Below, in pieces: positions 27,031 to 39,416 of a stretch of 64,000 bases of DNA. The notes under the pieces are model-generated. The model saw only the letters and a list, made by a program, of their open reading frames with translations. It searched no databases and was not told where the DNA came from. The first letter of the stretch is position 1; the number at the start of each line of letters is the position of its first letter. A program made the translations under genes and the position numbers. The stretch is from Siniperca chuatsi (lineage: Eukaryota; Chordata; Actinopteri; Centrarchiformes; Sinipercidae). The DNA is taken from assembly GCF_020085105.1 (NCBI RefSeq), contig NC_058045.1, positions 19,536,333 through 19,600,332 of the forward strand, read 5' to 3'.

Positions 27031-27230
27031 CTCAGTCAGTCATGATGTATACAAAAACACACAGATAAAGAGCTGGCAGGCTGGCAGCAGTGGCTGGTGT
27101 GAGTCTGCACTGAGCTGTAGATCAGAAATCAATGTAACCATATGGTACTGACCTAATCATATCTGAAAAAAGTGAGTCAATTATATCATAAAATATTAGT
27201 TCTACTTCATATTTTTCAACATGGTATTCC
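27031..27230 (+). repeat. local direct duplication, copy 1
   Basis: It begins CTCAGTCAGTCATGA and ends ATGGTATTCC, and shares ordered blocks with 27707-27916, including GGCTGGTGTGAG and GACCTAATCATATCTGA. Divergence is moderate with small indels. Confidence 0.8.
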
Positions 27231-27706
27231 TTAGCAATTATGCCAAAACAGAGGGGGGAGGATCAGAGGATGTTCCCCCCACCACCCACTTTCAAGGATT
27301 ACGGTCATTTGAACTATTATTGCATTTGCCTCTATTAATGTCATCACTGTACTGTAGCCTTGGATGTGTAATATTGTACAGTGTATTCAATCTCAAGTCT
27401 GCGCCCAATCAATAATGATTGATCAAACTCAACTTCAAATGGCTTTGCATCGGCAGCATCTTATGAAATAAATGTGTGTGCATTTCTGTTATTAAGCAAT
27501 GCACGTGTGCTCTTTCTTACCTGTCTGTCACATCTAGCTATCTGGATGCATGAGTGAGGCAGGTAATAAGAGAGTAACCCAAACTAAACACAACCTTATT
27601 CAAAATCAGGACACTAGATTTAATGTAACTAAAGGCCCTCCAAATAAAATGTCTGACAAGGAGTCTGAGTCACCTGCTGCTGCTGCTGCCTATGACCCAT
27701 AGCAAC

Positions 27707-27916
27707 CTCAGTCAGTCATGAAAATGATGTACACAAAACCACACAGATACAAAGTTGGAGTGGCTGCAGCCATGGCTGGTGTGAGCAGCATGTCTGCTCT
27801 GAGCTGAGATCAATGTAAGGATATGGGCCTGACCTAATCATATCTGACAGGGAGAAAGTGAGCGAATGATATTAGCATACACTAGATCCACTTCATATTT
27901 ACTAAAGTGGTATTCC
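27707..27916 (+). repeat. local direct duplication, copy 2
   Basis: Second copy of the block at 27031-27230, with the same order of shared segments and 676 bases between the starts of the copies. It may be a segmental duplication of an intronic element. Confidence 0.8.
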
Positions 27917-27958
27917 TCTGATTAACTTAGCATGGCAAGTAGGCATAAAATCTGCATC

Positions 27959-27960
<2 letters not shown>

Positions 27961-27992
<32 letters not shown>
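27961..27992. repeat. (TG)n microsatellite
   Basis: About 16 units, uninterrupted. Confidence 0.9.
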
Positions 27993-27996
<4 letters not shown>

Positions 27997-29789
27997 AGGT
28001 TATGTAGGAATTGGTGGAGATGGGACCGGCACGCAGGGCCATCAGGTGTTTTCTCTGTCAAAGTGGATTAGGCTCTTTTGGTGCAGATTGAGAGAGAGCT
28101 TGATTGTTATTAAGCATCGTGTCACAGTAGCGCATCTTAGGTGTGGCCGCGCATAGATGAACAAGGAGCAGGTGTGATTTAGCACAGGCAATAAAAGGAA
28201 AAAAATTGTGACACACACACAATTAAACCAGCCATGGGAGCTGTGCATTCTGGATGATTTCAGTTCTGACAAAATAATATAAAACATCATTACATTTATT
28301 TTTACTGCAGTCAGAATAAGGATTCTGTATTTCAGTATTTAATCTACCGGAGGGTGGAAGTGTAATCTTTTTACTCTGTAGCCGCAGCATATTGTCAGCT
28401 AGGATGGATGGACAATATTGTAAATCCATAGAGAGGTGACACTGGAATGAAACACACGACTGAAATTTATAGATCAGAAGTGCATATTTCATATTTCTTT
28501 TTAACAGCAGTTAAAAAGCATTAATAATTTATGTGGATGGTTGAGCTGAAAGCTACAGTGAATGCACCACAAATAACTACATAAGCCTGCAACCAACAGT
28601 TACAGTAACCCATCTAATGTAACCTAAAATAAAGATAAAAACTAGTAGGTGGTGTGATAATATAAACTACAAAGTCTTAGACATACAGTATATGTCATGA
28701 AATAAATATCTAATGATACTCTTTGATACAGATATCCATACCTCATATACGCAAATTAATGATATAGTGTGATGCTATACATATTTATTGACGTCCCAGA
28801 TTCTTTGTAATGTGGTTCTGCCTACTTCAAAATCACATAACTTTCAAAATTCCAGGAATTCCCTGACTTGCCAGTCTGCAGATAACAATAGTGTTATTCA
28901 TTATTACAGAGCAGGCTTATGTACAGACAGTAAAAGTCTCATGCCATGCATTATGCCCCGTGTCTCACTTCACCCACGCGCCTACCCACCAACTCAGCCA
29001 GCCAACCATCCTGTGGACTGCACTGTCAGGGGATGAAGAGGCAGCACAAGGAAGAGGGCAGTGGTAACACAGCTGCCCACCATGACCTGTACAAAAGATA
29101 GCACCCATATACTTTCTGACAGTCAGATTAATGAAACCCTATAGGAGCTTCTCTGTTGGCCCCCCAAAAGCCTGACGGAGACAGAATAGTCTAACCAGCA
29201 CCATTCATTACTGCGGGAGTACAGAGCACAGAAAGAGCACACACAGCACTGACAAACTAGCTCCTTGTGAGTAATAGCTAAAGAACTCATAAAGGAATAC
29301 ATACACATTTGTTGTGGATGCAGTAAATCTATGCCACTCCTTTTACAACTATCAAAAATCTGGCTTGTGCCCTGTAAAAATAAATCTGGCGTGCATGTGG
29401 TGCAGTGGTGATGTGCAGCTATTTGGGAGTCAGCTATTCCACATATTCAGCAAAAGAGGGCTTTCGATTAATTTTGTTTGTCTCATTCAGTAATGCAGAT
29501 TAGTGGCCTTGAATGCAACAGAGGGAAAATAAGTTCCTCTGGCAACATACTATAAACTACAGGGTATAGAAACTGCAAGTCAGACTGCAAACAGCAGGTT
29601 TGCTTAGTGGTGACCAGCTGTGTTTGTACCTGTATGAGTTGGTGGAAAACCTGGCTTCTAATTCACTATAAGTCCTTCAAATGACAAACTGTTCACAAAT
29701 CCCATTTATCCATTAGGCAAAGATGTGAAAATGACTAAGTGTACATGAATGTTCTGGAGGAAACATGCAGTACCATAACCTCATTACAC

Positions 29790-29790
<1 letters not shown>

Positions 29791-29857
<67 letters not shown>
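29791..29857. repeat. (GT)n microsatellite
   Basis: About 33 units with a single TTT interruption near 29802. It produces a spurious Val/Cys-rich frame. Confidence 0.95.
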
Positions 29858-30819
29858 ATAGTTAAACTTTGCATTCACGAGCTTCCTCTGTTGCTTTCAA
29901 TGGCGCTCACACACAGCGAAGCGCAACGAAATATAAACACTGTGTCCTCAACTCGTCCTCATCATTCACATGCAAAGACACCCACTCTCACATGCTGTCT
30001 CTCTCTCACTCACACACACACACACACACACACACAGGCACGTGCATATAGAATGTATTTTAAATCACTAATGTGTAAACAGTTGCTCTTGTTTGCACGG
30101 ACCACCTGTTCTTTCTGGACACAAACAAAGCTTTGGCGTACGATGGGGTGTGTTAACAGTGTGGGGTGCGTAGGGGATGCCTTGCACAAGAGAAGCCTAT
30201 CCACATGGTGTAGGCTGCATCAGATGGTTGGGCCCTGCAGGATGGCAGCCAGCTCCAACAGAACTCACACAGATCTCAAAGAATGGAGCTTCTTCAGTCC
30301 GCAACATACTGACATGTTTTGCTTTCTTAAAAAGAACAGCCCCCCCCCCCCGGTAAAGGAAAGCAGGATTGCCAATGCAAACCCTTGTCACTATATCACT
30401 TAAAGAGACAGGGTCATTTAGTTTTTACATCACATTCGTCTCCTACATTGCCCAATATTTGCAAAACTACAAAGAGATGGCAAAAATGGAGACAGAACTG
30501 TGTCTACTTTCAGTTGCTAAAGCACTTGGAGGCACTAAAACAAAAGTCATTAAACGAGTCATCACAAAATCACAGCAGGAGTCTGGTAATGCCACTTACA
30601 GTATCTCATTAAGCTATGGCATCTACAGGAAAAAACTGACAAACAAAGAGCATAATCCAAGGCACATTAACTGGGCTGATAATTCAATGAACTCTCATTT
30701 GGCAGCCATCTTGCCCTTGTGATGGTCTTTTTTCAGCCTCAGCAGCCGAGCACAGACCCCTCGTGAAGTTCCTCTCTCTCTCTCACCTCTCTCTCGCTCT
30801 CATACACACATATATATTC

Positions 30820-30820
<1 letters not shown>

Positions 30821-30865
<45 letters not shown>
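30821..30865. repeat. (CT)n microsatellite
   Basis: A nearly pure CT tract of about 22 units, preceded by shorter CT-rich sequence from 30770. Confidence 0.9.
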
Positions 30866-30867
<2 letters not shown>

Positions 30868-33800
30868 ACGCTCTCTAAAACAACAAAACATCCACCATTA
30901 GACAACGGGGTACCAGCGTAATTAGAAAATGACTTCCTTTGCAATCCTAGCTAAGTAGTTTACACACTGTAATTACAGGGACAAAATCATCTTTTCATCA
31001 TTTCACTGATTGAGCTCATCAACCCAGTGGGATCCCAGGACTGTGCTCAGGCAACATCTGGGCTAAGAGAATTAGCCCTTAGTTTAGCAGGCCTTACACA
31101 GTGGCAAGCATCGCAGCATGAACACCGGACATGGCCGTGGCACACATCTCTAATTGAGACTGTTTTTTTTATTGTGTATCAGATTGGGTGTTAGATCACA
31201 AGCCTTATCAAAGAGCCCTCGTTCACCAGAGCACTCAATGTTTACTTATTTGAATACAGTAAGAGAAAATTCAGGAGGAGGGCAACGTCATTGCGCAGCA
31301 ACTATCTCTATTTCCTACACTTCCAAAAATGCCACATCACACTTTGACTTCCCTTCAGCACACTCCTTTACTTGTGAATTGAAGCATTGAAGATTGACCT
31401 TGGCGCACAACAACATGCCTTTTCATGGGGCGCTGTGTTTACTCTAATTCTCGGTGTGCCCTAAGCCTTGACTTTCTAACAAACACATGTGGTCCTGGAG
31501 TTGAAGGTGAAGTGCTTTCGTTCGTCTCTGTCCTGTAGAAGGGCTCTGACTGTGTGTTGGCAATAGAGGCAAGTGTTTAATGTGGCAGCTGTTAGCCTCG
31601 TGGATTTTCACTAATCACTCTCTCCTGATTACTCTGATGAGTGTATGATGCTCTTAAATAATCAACCCGCAATGAAAAAAAAAAAAGAAAAATAATTATC
31701 ATCATCTCCCTAAGTAGTGCAGCTGCACCCGCCTGCAATAATTACAACTAGAACAGGGCGCCTTCTCTCGTCACTTACAACCACTTATTATTAGAGATAA
31801 CGCTAATTGGTGCAGTGGTGGGCGACAATTCTTCATGGGGTTCATCATAAAAAGCCAAACCTTGAAAGTTATGGCACATTAGAGGTCTTAAAGCCAAGTT
31901 ACGGCACTAAACATCGCATGCTGAGACACGGCAATAATCTGAGCCATGGGAGTAGTAGACGTCCTATCAGTAGCCCCTTGGTTGCATCGCTGCCTTGCCC
32001 TCACTCCACCCTTCCCCCACTCCTGGTATCAGCCTGGCAGACACAATTAACATTTTCATAAAAACAATTCCCTGCCTCCAATAGTCCAATGTAATTTGTT
32101 TTCCATCTCTGTTCATTAATCATTGTTTAAATCGGTGAGCCATCCCCTCCACTCTGCCATCTGCACTCAGCTGTGTTACAGATATGACACCTTCCCCCTT
32201 AATGGGAGCTGACAGCCAAGAGAGGAGGCCTGTAGAAAATAGCTTCCTGCATGTGCACTTCCACCTTGCATACTGCCAGCAGGTGAGAGAGGTGTATTTA
32301 ATGGGTTCTGATTAATCTCGAAGGCAAACAACATTACACTACAATATCATACAGCATGCAACACTACAGTGTATACACACAACACAGCAGTATAAGAAGC
32401 GTGCAAAGCTACAGTGGCTAGAATAATTAGACCAAAACTCATGCAGACATGCTTTATAACAATGGCGATGCATTCCAGATTTTGTCGAAGTTGTCGACTG
32501 TTTTTTTTTCTTCTTTCCTCTAGTTAAATTAGCGCAGTGTTCCTACAATATGCTATTGTTTTCCTGGAATTGGGAGCAAGGTTATTAATTATTCACTGTT
32601 GTGTTCTCATATGAGGGGGCTATGCTTTTCACTGTATTGCCTCATAGCTCAAATACTTAGGGCCATGGTACTCGGGCAAATTTCACGAGGCAACATCACA
32701 GAGATATTATTATCACAAGGCAGACACTTATGAGATTAAAAGTTTCCTGAAGAGTTTTAATGATTGGAAAGGTTCAGACTTTTCTCTGATAAGATTTCAA
32801 AGTTCCTGGATTTCTGCGGTCCGCATGGTAAAAGACAAATCGAATAACTTTTGCTTACATTTTTTTGTCCTTTCAAGTGATTTTAAGCCTAAGTCTAGGT
32901 TAGCGTAAGCATTTTTGGGGGGGAGGAGAAAATCCTACTCAATGTGGTGGAAAGAGGGTGCCAAAAAGTTCATCTGGCCAGTTGATTTCAGCATGGATTA
33001 TAGATATTCAAATCATGTGCCTCATGTTCAAACAAGTGCCTCTATCAGGGGAGAAAGTTGCCAAGCAGAGCTTTGTCATGTAAGCTGTATGAATTTACTG
33101 CAGCATAATGAGAAAACGGCTGTGGCGCTACATTTAATACAGTTTCATCCACTCACCCTCCCTCTCTCTAATTTCCTCTCAGTTATGATGATTTCAAATA
33201 CCCCTCCAGTCTCCATAAAAGGTAGTTTTACATTTTAAAAAAACATGGTGTCCCCTGAACATACACAGGCCCCAGCTTTTAATCAGGAACTGTGTCACTG
33301 TTTACACATGGTCCCAGTTACAAAACGCCTCAGACCAATGCCCCAACTCTTTTTGGGGGTGTTTCTAACAAGGACAGCAGCAGCAGCAGTAAATGATGTG
33401 TATATTCAAAGCTGAATATTTCATGTTGATTGATCGTACTGACTGCCACCCACCTGCTCCTCCTCCTGTCCCACCGGAGCTGGCATGAGGAGAATTCAGT
33501 AATTGAGAAGAGCAAAGCATGGTCTCTCTTTGCTCACATATGACAGATGGGGCATCATCGCTTCAAAGGAGAGCATTTGGAAACAGGAGGAAGGGGGGAG
33601 GGCAGAGGGTGAGGGTGGCTTTCAAAGTAGCTGTGCCACTCTGTACAGGTGACAGTAAGAAAAGTAAAAGGTTAAAATGTCTAAGGCATGGCCACTCAAA
33701 AACTGTGTTGCACCAGTAAAAGGTGCAACTTTTAAAAAAACCGTGAATACTGTAATTTTAGGCTACTCGTTGTATTTAATAAACATTAGACAAACTCTTG

Positions 33801-34339
33801 CTACACACTGTGCTTCATTATTCTCACTCACAACCACACAACTTAATTTGCCCTTATTTTGTATGGGGTCTGGTGTATCTGGTACTTTGTATTTTCTAAT
33901 TATGGGATTTATGGTTCTAAATTGTAAATAGACATTAACGTGACATTAAAAACAAACGTAATGGCTTAATATAATATGATATCAGTGAAGGTCGTATGGA
34001 AAACATTATATGGAACATGTTCGTGGTCTACTGTACACACAACATATGTAACGTTACAAATAAACACCCAGGAAAAACACACAGTTGCTGTTTTCTACAT
34101 TCCTCTGAAAGACTCGCCTCATTTTTTTACAGCTAACGTATCGAGTTGAATTCTTTAGTCACCTTTAAGCCCTCGCCATGACTTTCTTTTTCACCCCCCC
34201 CCCAAAAAAGACAACAGTGGCAGCTCTGGGAAACGCATGTCTATCAGAATCCGACTCGTCAGAAACTTAAAACTCACTTACTTCTCACAAATGACTTGAG
34301 TAAATCTTCGAAACGAAGAGCGGCAGTTATTTATCTTAC

Positions 34340-34500
34340 CTGGCCAATTCTAGGAGGCGCGGAGGACACGAGGTGACAGCTGGAGTTCAGAGGAGAGTGA
34401 TGTTAAACTGGATGACTGACTGCTGACTGACTGACTGTACGCTTCACACGCTTTATCATAAACGCCCAGCGTACAGTCGGACCCAGATTTCCTCCTGAGC
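34340..34500 (-). promoter_or_regulatory. probable noncoding first exon and promoter of the ZNF536-like gene
   Basis: On the minus strand the sequence reads GGCCAG/GTAAGATA, a strong donor at 34340/34339, at the edge of a CpG-richer patch (34300-34700). Its partner acceptor would be CTCTTTAG before 26182. The transcription start is not visible, so the right boundary is approximate. Confidence 0.45.
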
Positions 34501-35559
34501 TGCCGCTTCCTCTCCTAAAAACCTTTAAACGCTCTCGCCAGACGAAGGCAGCGGTGCGCTTTGCTCTGTAGTATTTCCATTTGAGGAAAAAGGTAATGAA
34601 ATCTTATAAAAAATTACTCGGGATACTTCGACATGTCCCGAAGCCGTATGTCTCCCTCATCTGGCCGCTGGTGTTTAAGTGTAACAGACTGGCGCCGTGC
34701 GTAAAATGTGCACTGCCTTCTTCAGGACGCAGACCTCATCAACCGTTCCTCTGAGATGCATGCATGTGAAAGTATTATGTGGTATTATGCATGTCAAATT
34801 TGGTTAAGGTGATTACCTGCAAGAGTAGTACATTTCTATTCTTTGAAAGCTTCTGTGAAAGCATGATGGATTCGCCTGTAACGATCTTTAAACTTGCTTT
34901 CTTTATAGACTTTAAAATGATGCTGGTTTTTACACAGGCTGTGTGTTGTGTTAACTCCTACAGTCTGTATTGCAGCAGCTGCCTCTTGCTTTATGTACCC
35001 TAAACTGTTTGTTGGCATACATACAGTATAAAGGAAGAAAGGAACTAAACCGAGTGTGTGATTCAGAATTTTAGCTGGCAAATGGCTCTGTTAAGGAAGC
35101 TTAACTGGATGCTTGTAACATCTGTCACATTTCTACCATCCTCCTGACCTTCACTGGAGATTTTTCTCCAAGAAAGTGAGGAAGAGTTTTCTTATTTCGA
35201 ATAAATGAATGTATTCCTCTCAGAATTTTTTTTAGACATAATCAGAAGTCTAGAAATAAAGCAAAAAACAACATAGAGGACACCTTCACAGCAACAGGTC
35301 CTTGGTTTTGATGTCGTGGTGTAGATTTGCTGTAGTTTGCATACAAAATATTGGGACAGGTGCTTATTTTTATGCTTTATTCTGTGTTTTTCATGTATTG
35401 GAAGTGAAAGCACACTTTTTAAGCAGTCCACCTACAGACTGGGGACAAATTAAAGGAAAAACCTGAATAAAAGAGAGAAGAAACATGTCAAATGCAGATG
35501 CTTCCGTGCTCCAGGGCTCACTGAAATGGTTTGGTGAGTTTGAAAATGACGTGAATAAA

Positions 35560-35664
35560 ATGCTATGGCCTTTACAGTCACCAGATCTCAACCCAGTTTC
35601 ACACCTATGGAAGATTTTGGACCAAAGTGTAAGACAATGCTCTCCAATCAGTGCTCCTCAATTA
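35560..35664 (+). pseudogene. Tc1/mariner transposase fragment
   Basis: Within the frame 35485-35790 the peptide contains [18 protein letters not shown], matching the SPDLNPIEHLW signature near the end of the Tc1 catalytic domain. The position of the third acidic catalytic residue (E in IEH) is Ser here, and the rest of the transposase is absent, so it is inactive. The frame continues by chance into an unrelated MITE from about 35695. Confidence 0.7.
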
Positions 35665-35694
35665 ATCAATCAATTGCTTGGTCAGAAAATAATG

Positions 35695-35955
35695 AAAAAA
35701 GCCCATCCTAAGTTCCCAGAGCCCAAGATGATGTCTTTAGATTGCTTGTTTTCTCTGACCAAAAAGATAAAGATATTTAATCTACTATAATGTCATATAT
35801 AAACATAAGTAAAGGCAGCGAATCCTCACGTTTGAGAAGCTGAAACCAGACAATGTTTGACATGTTTGCTTAAAAAATCACTTAAAACGATTAGTGAATT
35901 ATCAAAAATGTTGCAGATTAATTTTCTGTCAATCGACTGATCGTTTCAGCTCTAA
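35695..35955. repeat. family D MITE fragment
   Basis: It contains CCAAGATGATGTCTTTA, TTGCTTGTTTTCTCTGAC and, near the end, AGATTAATTTTCTGTCAATC. The same ordered segments occur at 52330-52610 in the UQCRFS1 intron, so they are two members of one dispersed family that I recognise from percomorph fish. Confidence 0.65.
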
Positions 35956-37083
35956 TAATGTTTATTTAATATCGTTGTTGTCCAAACATCTAAGTGATTT
36001 TCTGATGAATATTGAGTTTTCATTTTTCCAAAGACACACTAAAGTAAGAAAGAGCAAAAACAAGAATCAAAGTGATATTCTGAATTTGAAGTGCCATAAA
36101 GCTGCAGAGCTGTGACACCGCTGTGGATCACCTGAACATTTCTTCCTCACCCGTGATTTCCACCTGAGGTTAATTTGTGGAATAATCGAGGAAAAACAAA
36201 CAGTTCCTCTTATAGGTACTGTGCATGTAAATGAAGACACTTTGTGGCTGGATCTTTTAATATCATATGTTCAAATAGCAGTGAAGCAGATGTGCTGGCT
36301 GCTGTTTAATCATCCCTCTGACATTTGGAGCTAAGTGCAGCTCTTCCTCTCCCCCTCTCAGGCCTGAGCACCTGTCTGGAAAACAATACCTGCATGAGTC
36401 CTTCATCACACAACTCTTAAAATCCCTCTTAATCCCTGAAATGTAGATCTTGTGTGTTCCAGAACATGAAATAGTTTGTATGCTAGATTTCTTTTTGCAG
36501 TGTAGTTCTACTATGATCCAGCATATACCTTCACAGCTTAACCTACATAAATCCATTGATCCGTGTCTCACCAACACAACGCTAGCATGTTAAGCATTGC
36601 CTAATCTGTCTCATGCTACCTGGATTTTCATATTGGAGAAATAATCCTGATGGGGGGCAGAGTCACCTCAGGACCTGTTTAAAAGCTCATTATCAGAGAC
36701 CTGCCCTCCCACCATTTCACTAAAAGGGGAGTAGTGATAGCCTTTCAACTCACAAGCCGCAGCTTTAATTAAAGCTGCTTGTGGGGGAGATGAAGTACAG
36801 TGGTGTGTATGAGTTGCTCCGCTAAAAATCTAAATTACATCAAACAATACAGCTCAGTCTAGAGTTCAGTATTATAGAAGGGAAAAATGGCTTCCTCTGG
36901 TTCTAAACATATTAATCTGGGCTATAAACTAAAAACTCTATCAATGTATAAATTAAAACCACCCAAGGCAACTTTGGAATTTAAAAAAAACCTGGGTCTT
37001 CCTTAACAGCAAATTTGTGCTTTACATCTGTTCATGTTTAAATACACTCATCATAATAATCATATCAATACCAGTAATATAAC

Positions 37084-37665
37084 CATAAAGTAATAAACAA
37101 GTACATTTACACAAGTGCTGCACTTAAGTACAATTTTGAGGTACTTGTACTTATTGTATTTCTATTTCTGCTACTTTCTACTTCTACTCCACTACATTTC
37201 AGAGGATAATATTGTAGTTTTTATTCTTTATTTGTCTTTATTTGACAGCTATTTTCAGATCAAGATTTTACATGAAAATTACATATGATAAGCTTCTAAA
37301 ATACAGCACATTGTTAAAGATTAACCTCCAACCTTTTTGGCTTGTGACCCCTTATTAAAAAGCAGTGTGAAGTTGGGGCCTGGGTCATGTTTAAGATGTC
37401 TACGAGTTGCTAGCAGTTCCACCAAACACACATTCCCCCTTTAAACTTCTCAGATGGTTTTATTTAACTGTTTGATGTGCAAAGAGGTAAAATTGTCCAA
37501 AATTTGAAAAACAAAAATCAAAGATTAGAGAGAAATACAAATTTTAAGTGGCAGAACTTCATCTCACGACCCCTCAGATTTCTCTTGTGACCCTTAGGAG
37601 GGGGCCGACCCATAGGTATCAGTAAAGTGATACTTACACATTGATGCATGTGTTAAAATACTATA
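37084..37665. repeat. family C element with a nested insertion
   Basis: The left part (GTACATTTACACAAGTGCTG ... CACTACATTTCAGAGG) matches the family C element of 3331-3724. It is broken from about 37320 to 37612 by a second repeat containing CTTGTGACCCC and CCCTTAGGAGGGGGCC, after which sequence resembling the family C interior appears to resume. Confidence 0.55.
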
Positions 37666-37667
37666 GG

Positions 37668-38030
37668 CAAGGCACGTTTATTTGTATAGCACATTTCAAC
37701 AACAAGGCAATTCAAAGTGCTTTACATAAAACATAAAAACAACATAGGGCAATATAAAAAGACATTTAAAAACACTTAAAAAGAGTTAAATAGAAAAATT
37801 AAACAAGATAAAACAGGAGAGTAAAAGTTACAGTGTAGTGTAAGAAATTAATCATTCGATTTAATAAAAGGCTGCAGCAAACAGAAATGTCTTCAGCCTT
37901 GATTTAAAAGAACAGAGTTGCAGCAGACCTGCAGTTTTCTGGGAGTTTGTTCCAGATATGTGGTGCATAAAAACTGAATGCTGCTTCTCCATGTTTAGTC
38001 ATATGTTCAGTTTGTTTCATCTTAAAGAAA
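37668..38030. repeat. dispersed repeat, GGCAAGGCA-type
   Basis: It begins GCAAGGCACGTTTATTTGTA and includes AATTCAAAGTGCTTTACAT and GTTCCAGATATGTGG. I recognise this as a high-copy teleost repeat, often treated as a retroelement 3' tail; the exact class is uncertain. Confidence 0.6.
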
Positions 38031-38851
38031 AGCCATAGAAGTCACCACTTGTTGCTCCTCCTTATACTTCTAATACGCCTGGCGTAGTGTTTTTTTTCGC
38101 ACGTTGGAAGTTCACTGTCCTGCTAAAAAGATGAAATCTCTTCCTCACAACTTTAATGCAGAAGGGATACCATGCTTTTACAAAACTGAGTAGGTGAAAC
38201 ATTCCCAAGTGTTGCGTTTTAAGGGTGTTGCTGCATTGCTGTCTAAGAGCTCAAATGTGTATTTTATTATTTATATCCTATGCTTTTCCTGAGCTGCAAC
38301 AATGAACTGCAGACTTCAATCTCTGGTTCTCAGCAGTTCAATTTTGTTTTTGGGCATGTGCTAAATTTGATTTCTTGTCAGAGTGGTTGGCTTGGAAATT
38401 TCCTTTCTCTCATTAAGGCTGCCGTTTGATTGTACTTTTACTAACTGGAATTGGCATTTTGTGTTCACTTTGCTTTGCCGCTTTGATGAAATGTTATTGC
38501 TCACTTAGAAAGTTTGGCTGCAGAGACGGTGCTTTACTTAGCTCTTAACGCACAACAAGGAGTAACAATAATCAATAAAAGGCTATATTAGCTCAGTCAG
38601 TATTTGGTAATAGCTGTTTAAGGACCAAAACACTAACACTAGGTATCAGGAGCAAAAATGTGTTACTATTACACACCATTACTATGCAGTGTAACAATAA
38701 TTTGAGAAGATCTTTCCAAACTGTATTCTGATATTCAGATACAGAATGAAGGCCTGTCTGCAGAACATAAATGAAATAGACATCCACCCAAGAACAAGAA
38801 AATATTTTCTTTCAAGGAAGAAAGAGGAAATCAGACTCATAACAAAAATCT

Positions 38852-38857
38852 TTTATT
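38852..38857 (-). terminator. polyadenylation signal of URI1
   Basis: TTTATT on the plus strand, i.e. AATAAA on the minus strand, lies 560 bases beyond the URI1 stop codon with no nearer canonical signal noticed. Confidence 0.55.
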
Positions 38858-39416
38858 TTACTTTTAGTTTCCATCAATATTCTTTTTTTGTCTTTACATA
38901 AAGCTTGTCACAAAGGAATACATACATTCATTAAGCAGGTCGACAGAAGGGAAAATGAGAGCTAGCGGGCACCTGATTCTGTTTAATGATCAATACTTGG
39001 AAAAAGAAACAAAACAAAGCAACTCATCCTAAGTGGCAAAGCTTAGAGTCTTATCTAAACTGGCAACAGCATGGATCAACAGATAAGCAGATGACAGGTA
39101 AATATATGACAGACAGCAATCGGTTTAAACAAACCCCATAGAAAGATGGATAAATACCATAGGAGTAGATAAGAAAAAAAGACTGCATTTACCAGTGTTA
39201 AAAAGCAGTGTTACACACAAGGCTGCTTTGTTAATGTTGCTACTGTGCTTTTTCCTACTGAACAGTCATACTCAATGACAGAAACCCTGTATGGTTAGAA
39301 GTGAAAGAAAGGAGAGAATGGTCTGCAGTTTTTCCAGTTCATCAGTTGTAGAAAGAAAACGAAGGCTCTAAAAAAAAACAAGTTATTGTGAAATATGGAT
39401 ATTTGCTTGTTAACAG

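Larger units (their letters stand above)
26183..34339. other. first intron of the ZNF536-like gene
   Basis: An 8.2 kb intron between the noncoding exon and the first coding exon. It contains a local direct duplication (27031-27230 and 27707-27916), TG and CT microsatellites, and segments around 30960-31140 and 31540-32280 with TAATTA/ATTAAT cores and few repeats that look like candidate enhancers. I see no coding exon; the 212-codon frame at 29765-30403 begins in a TG tract. Confidence 0.5.
34501..38851. other. intergenic between the ZNF536-like gene and URI1
   Basis: No gene is supported. The stretch holds a decayed Tc1/mariner fragment (35560-35664), a MITE (35695-35955), a nested repeat (37084-37665), and a LINE- or SINE-tail-like repeat (37668-38030). 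Confidence 0.5.

Noticed and set aside
29765-30403. 212-codon open frame on the plus strand
   Set aside because: It starts in a GT microsatellite and includes a CA microsatellite; no family resemblance, intronic position.
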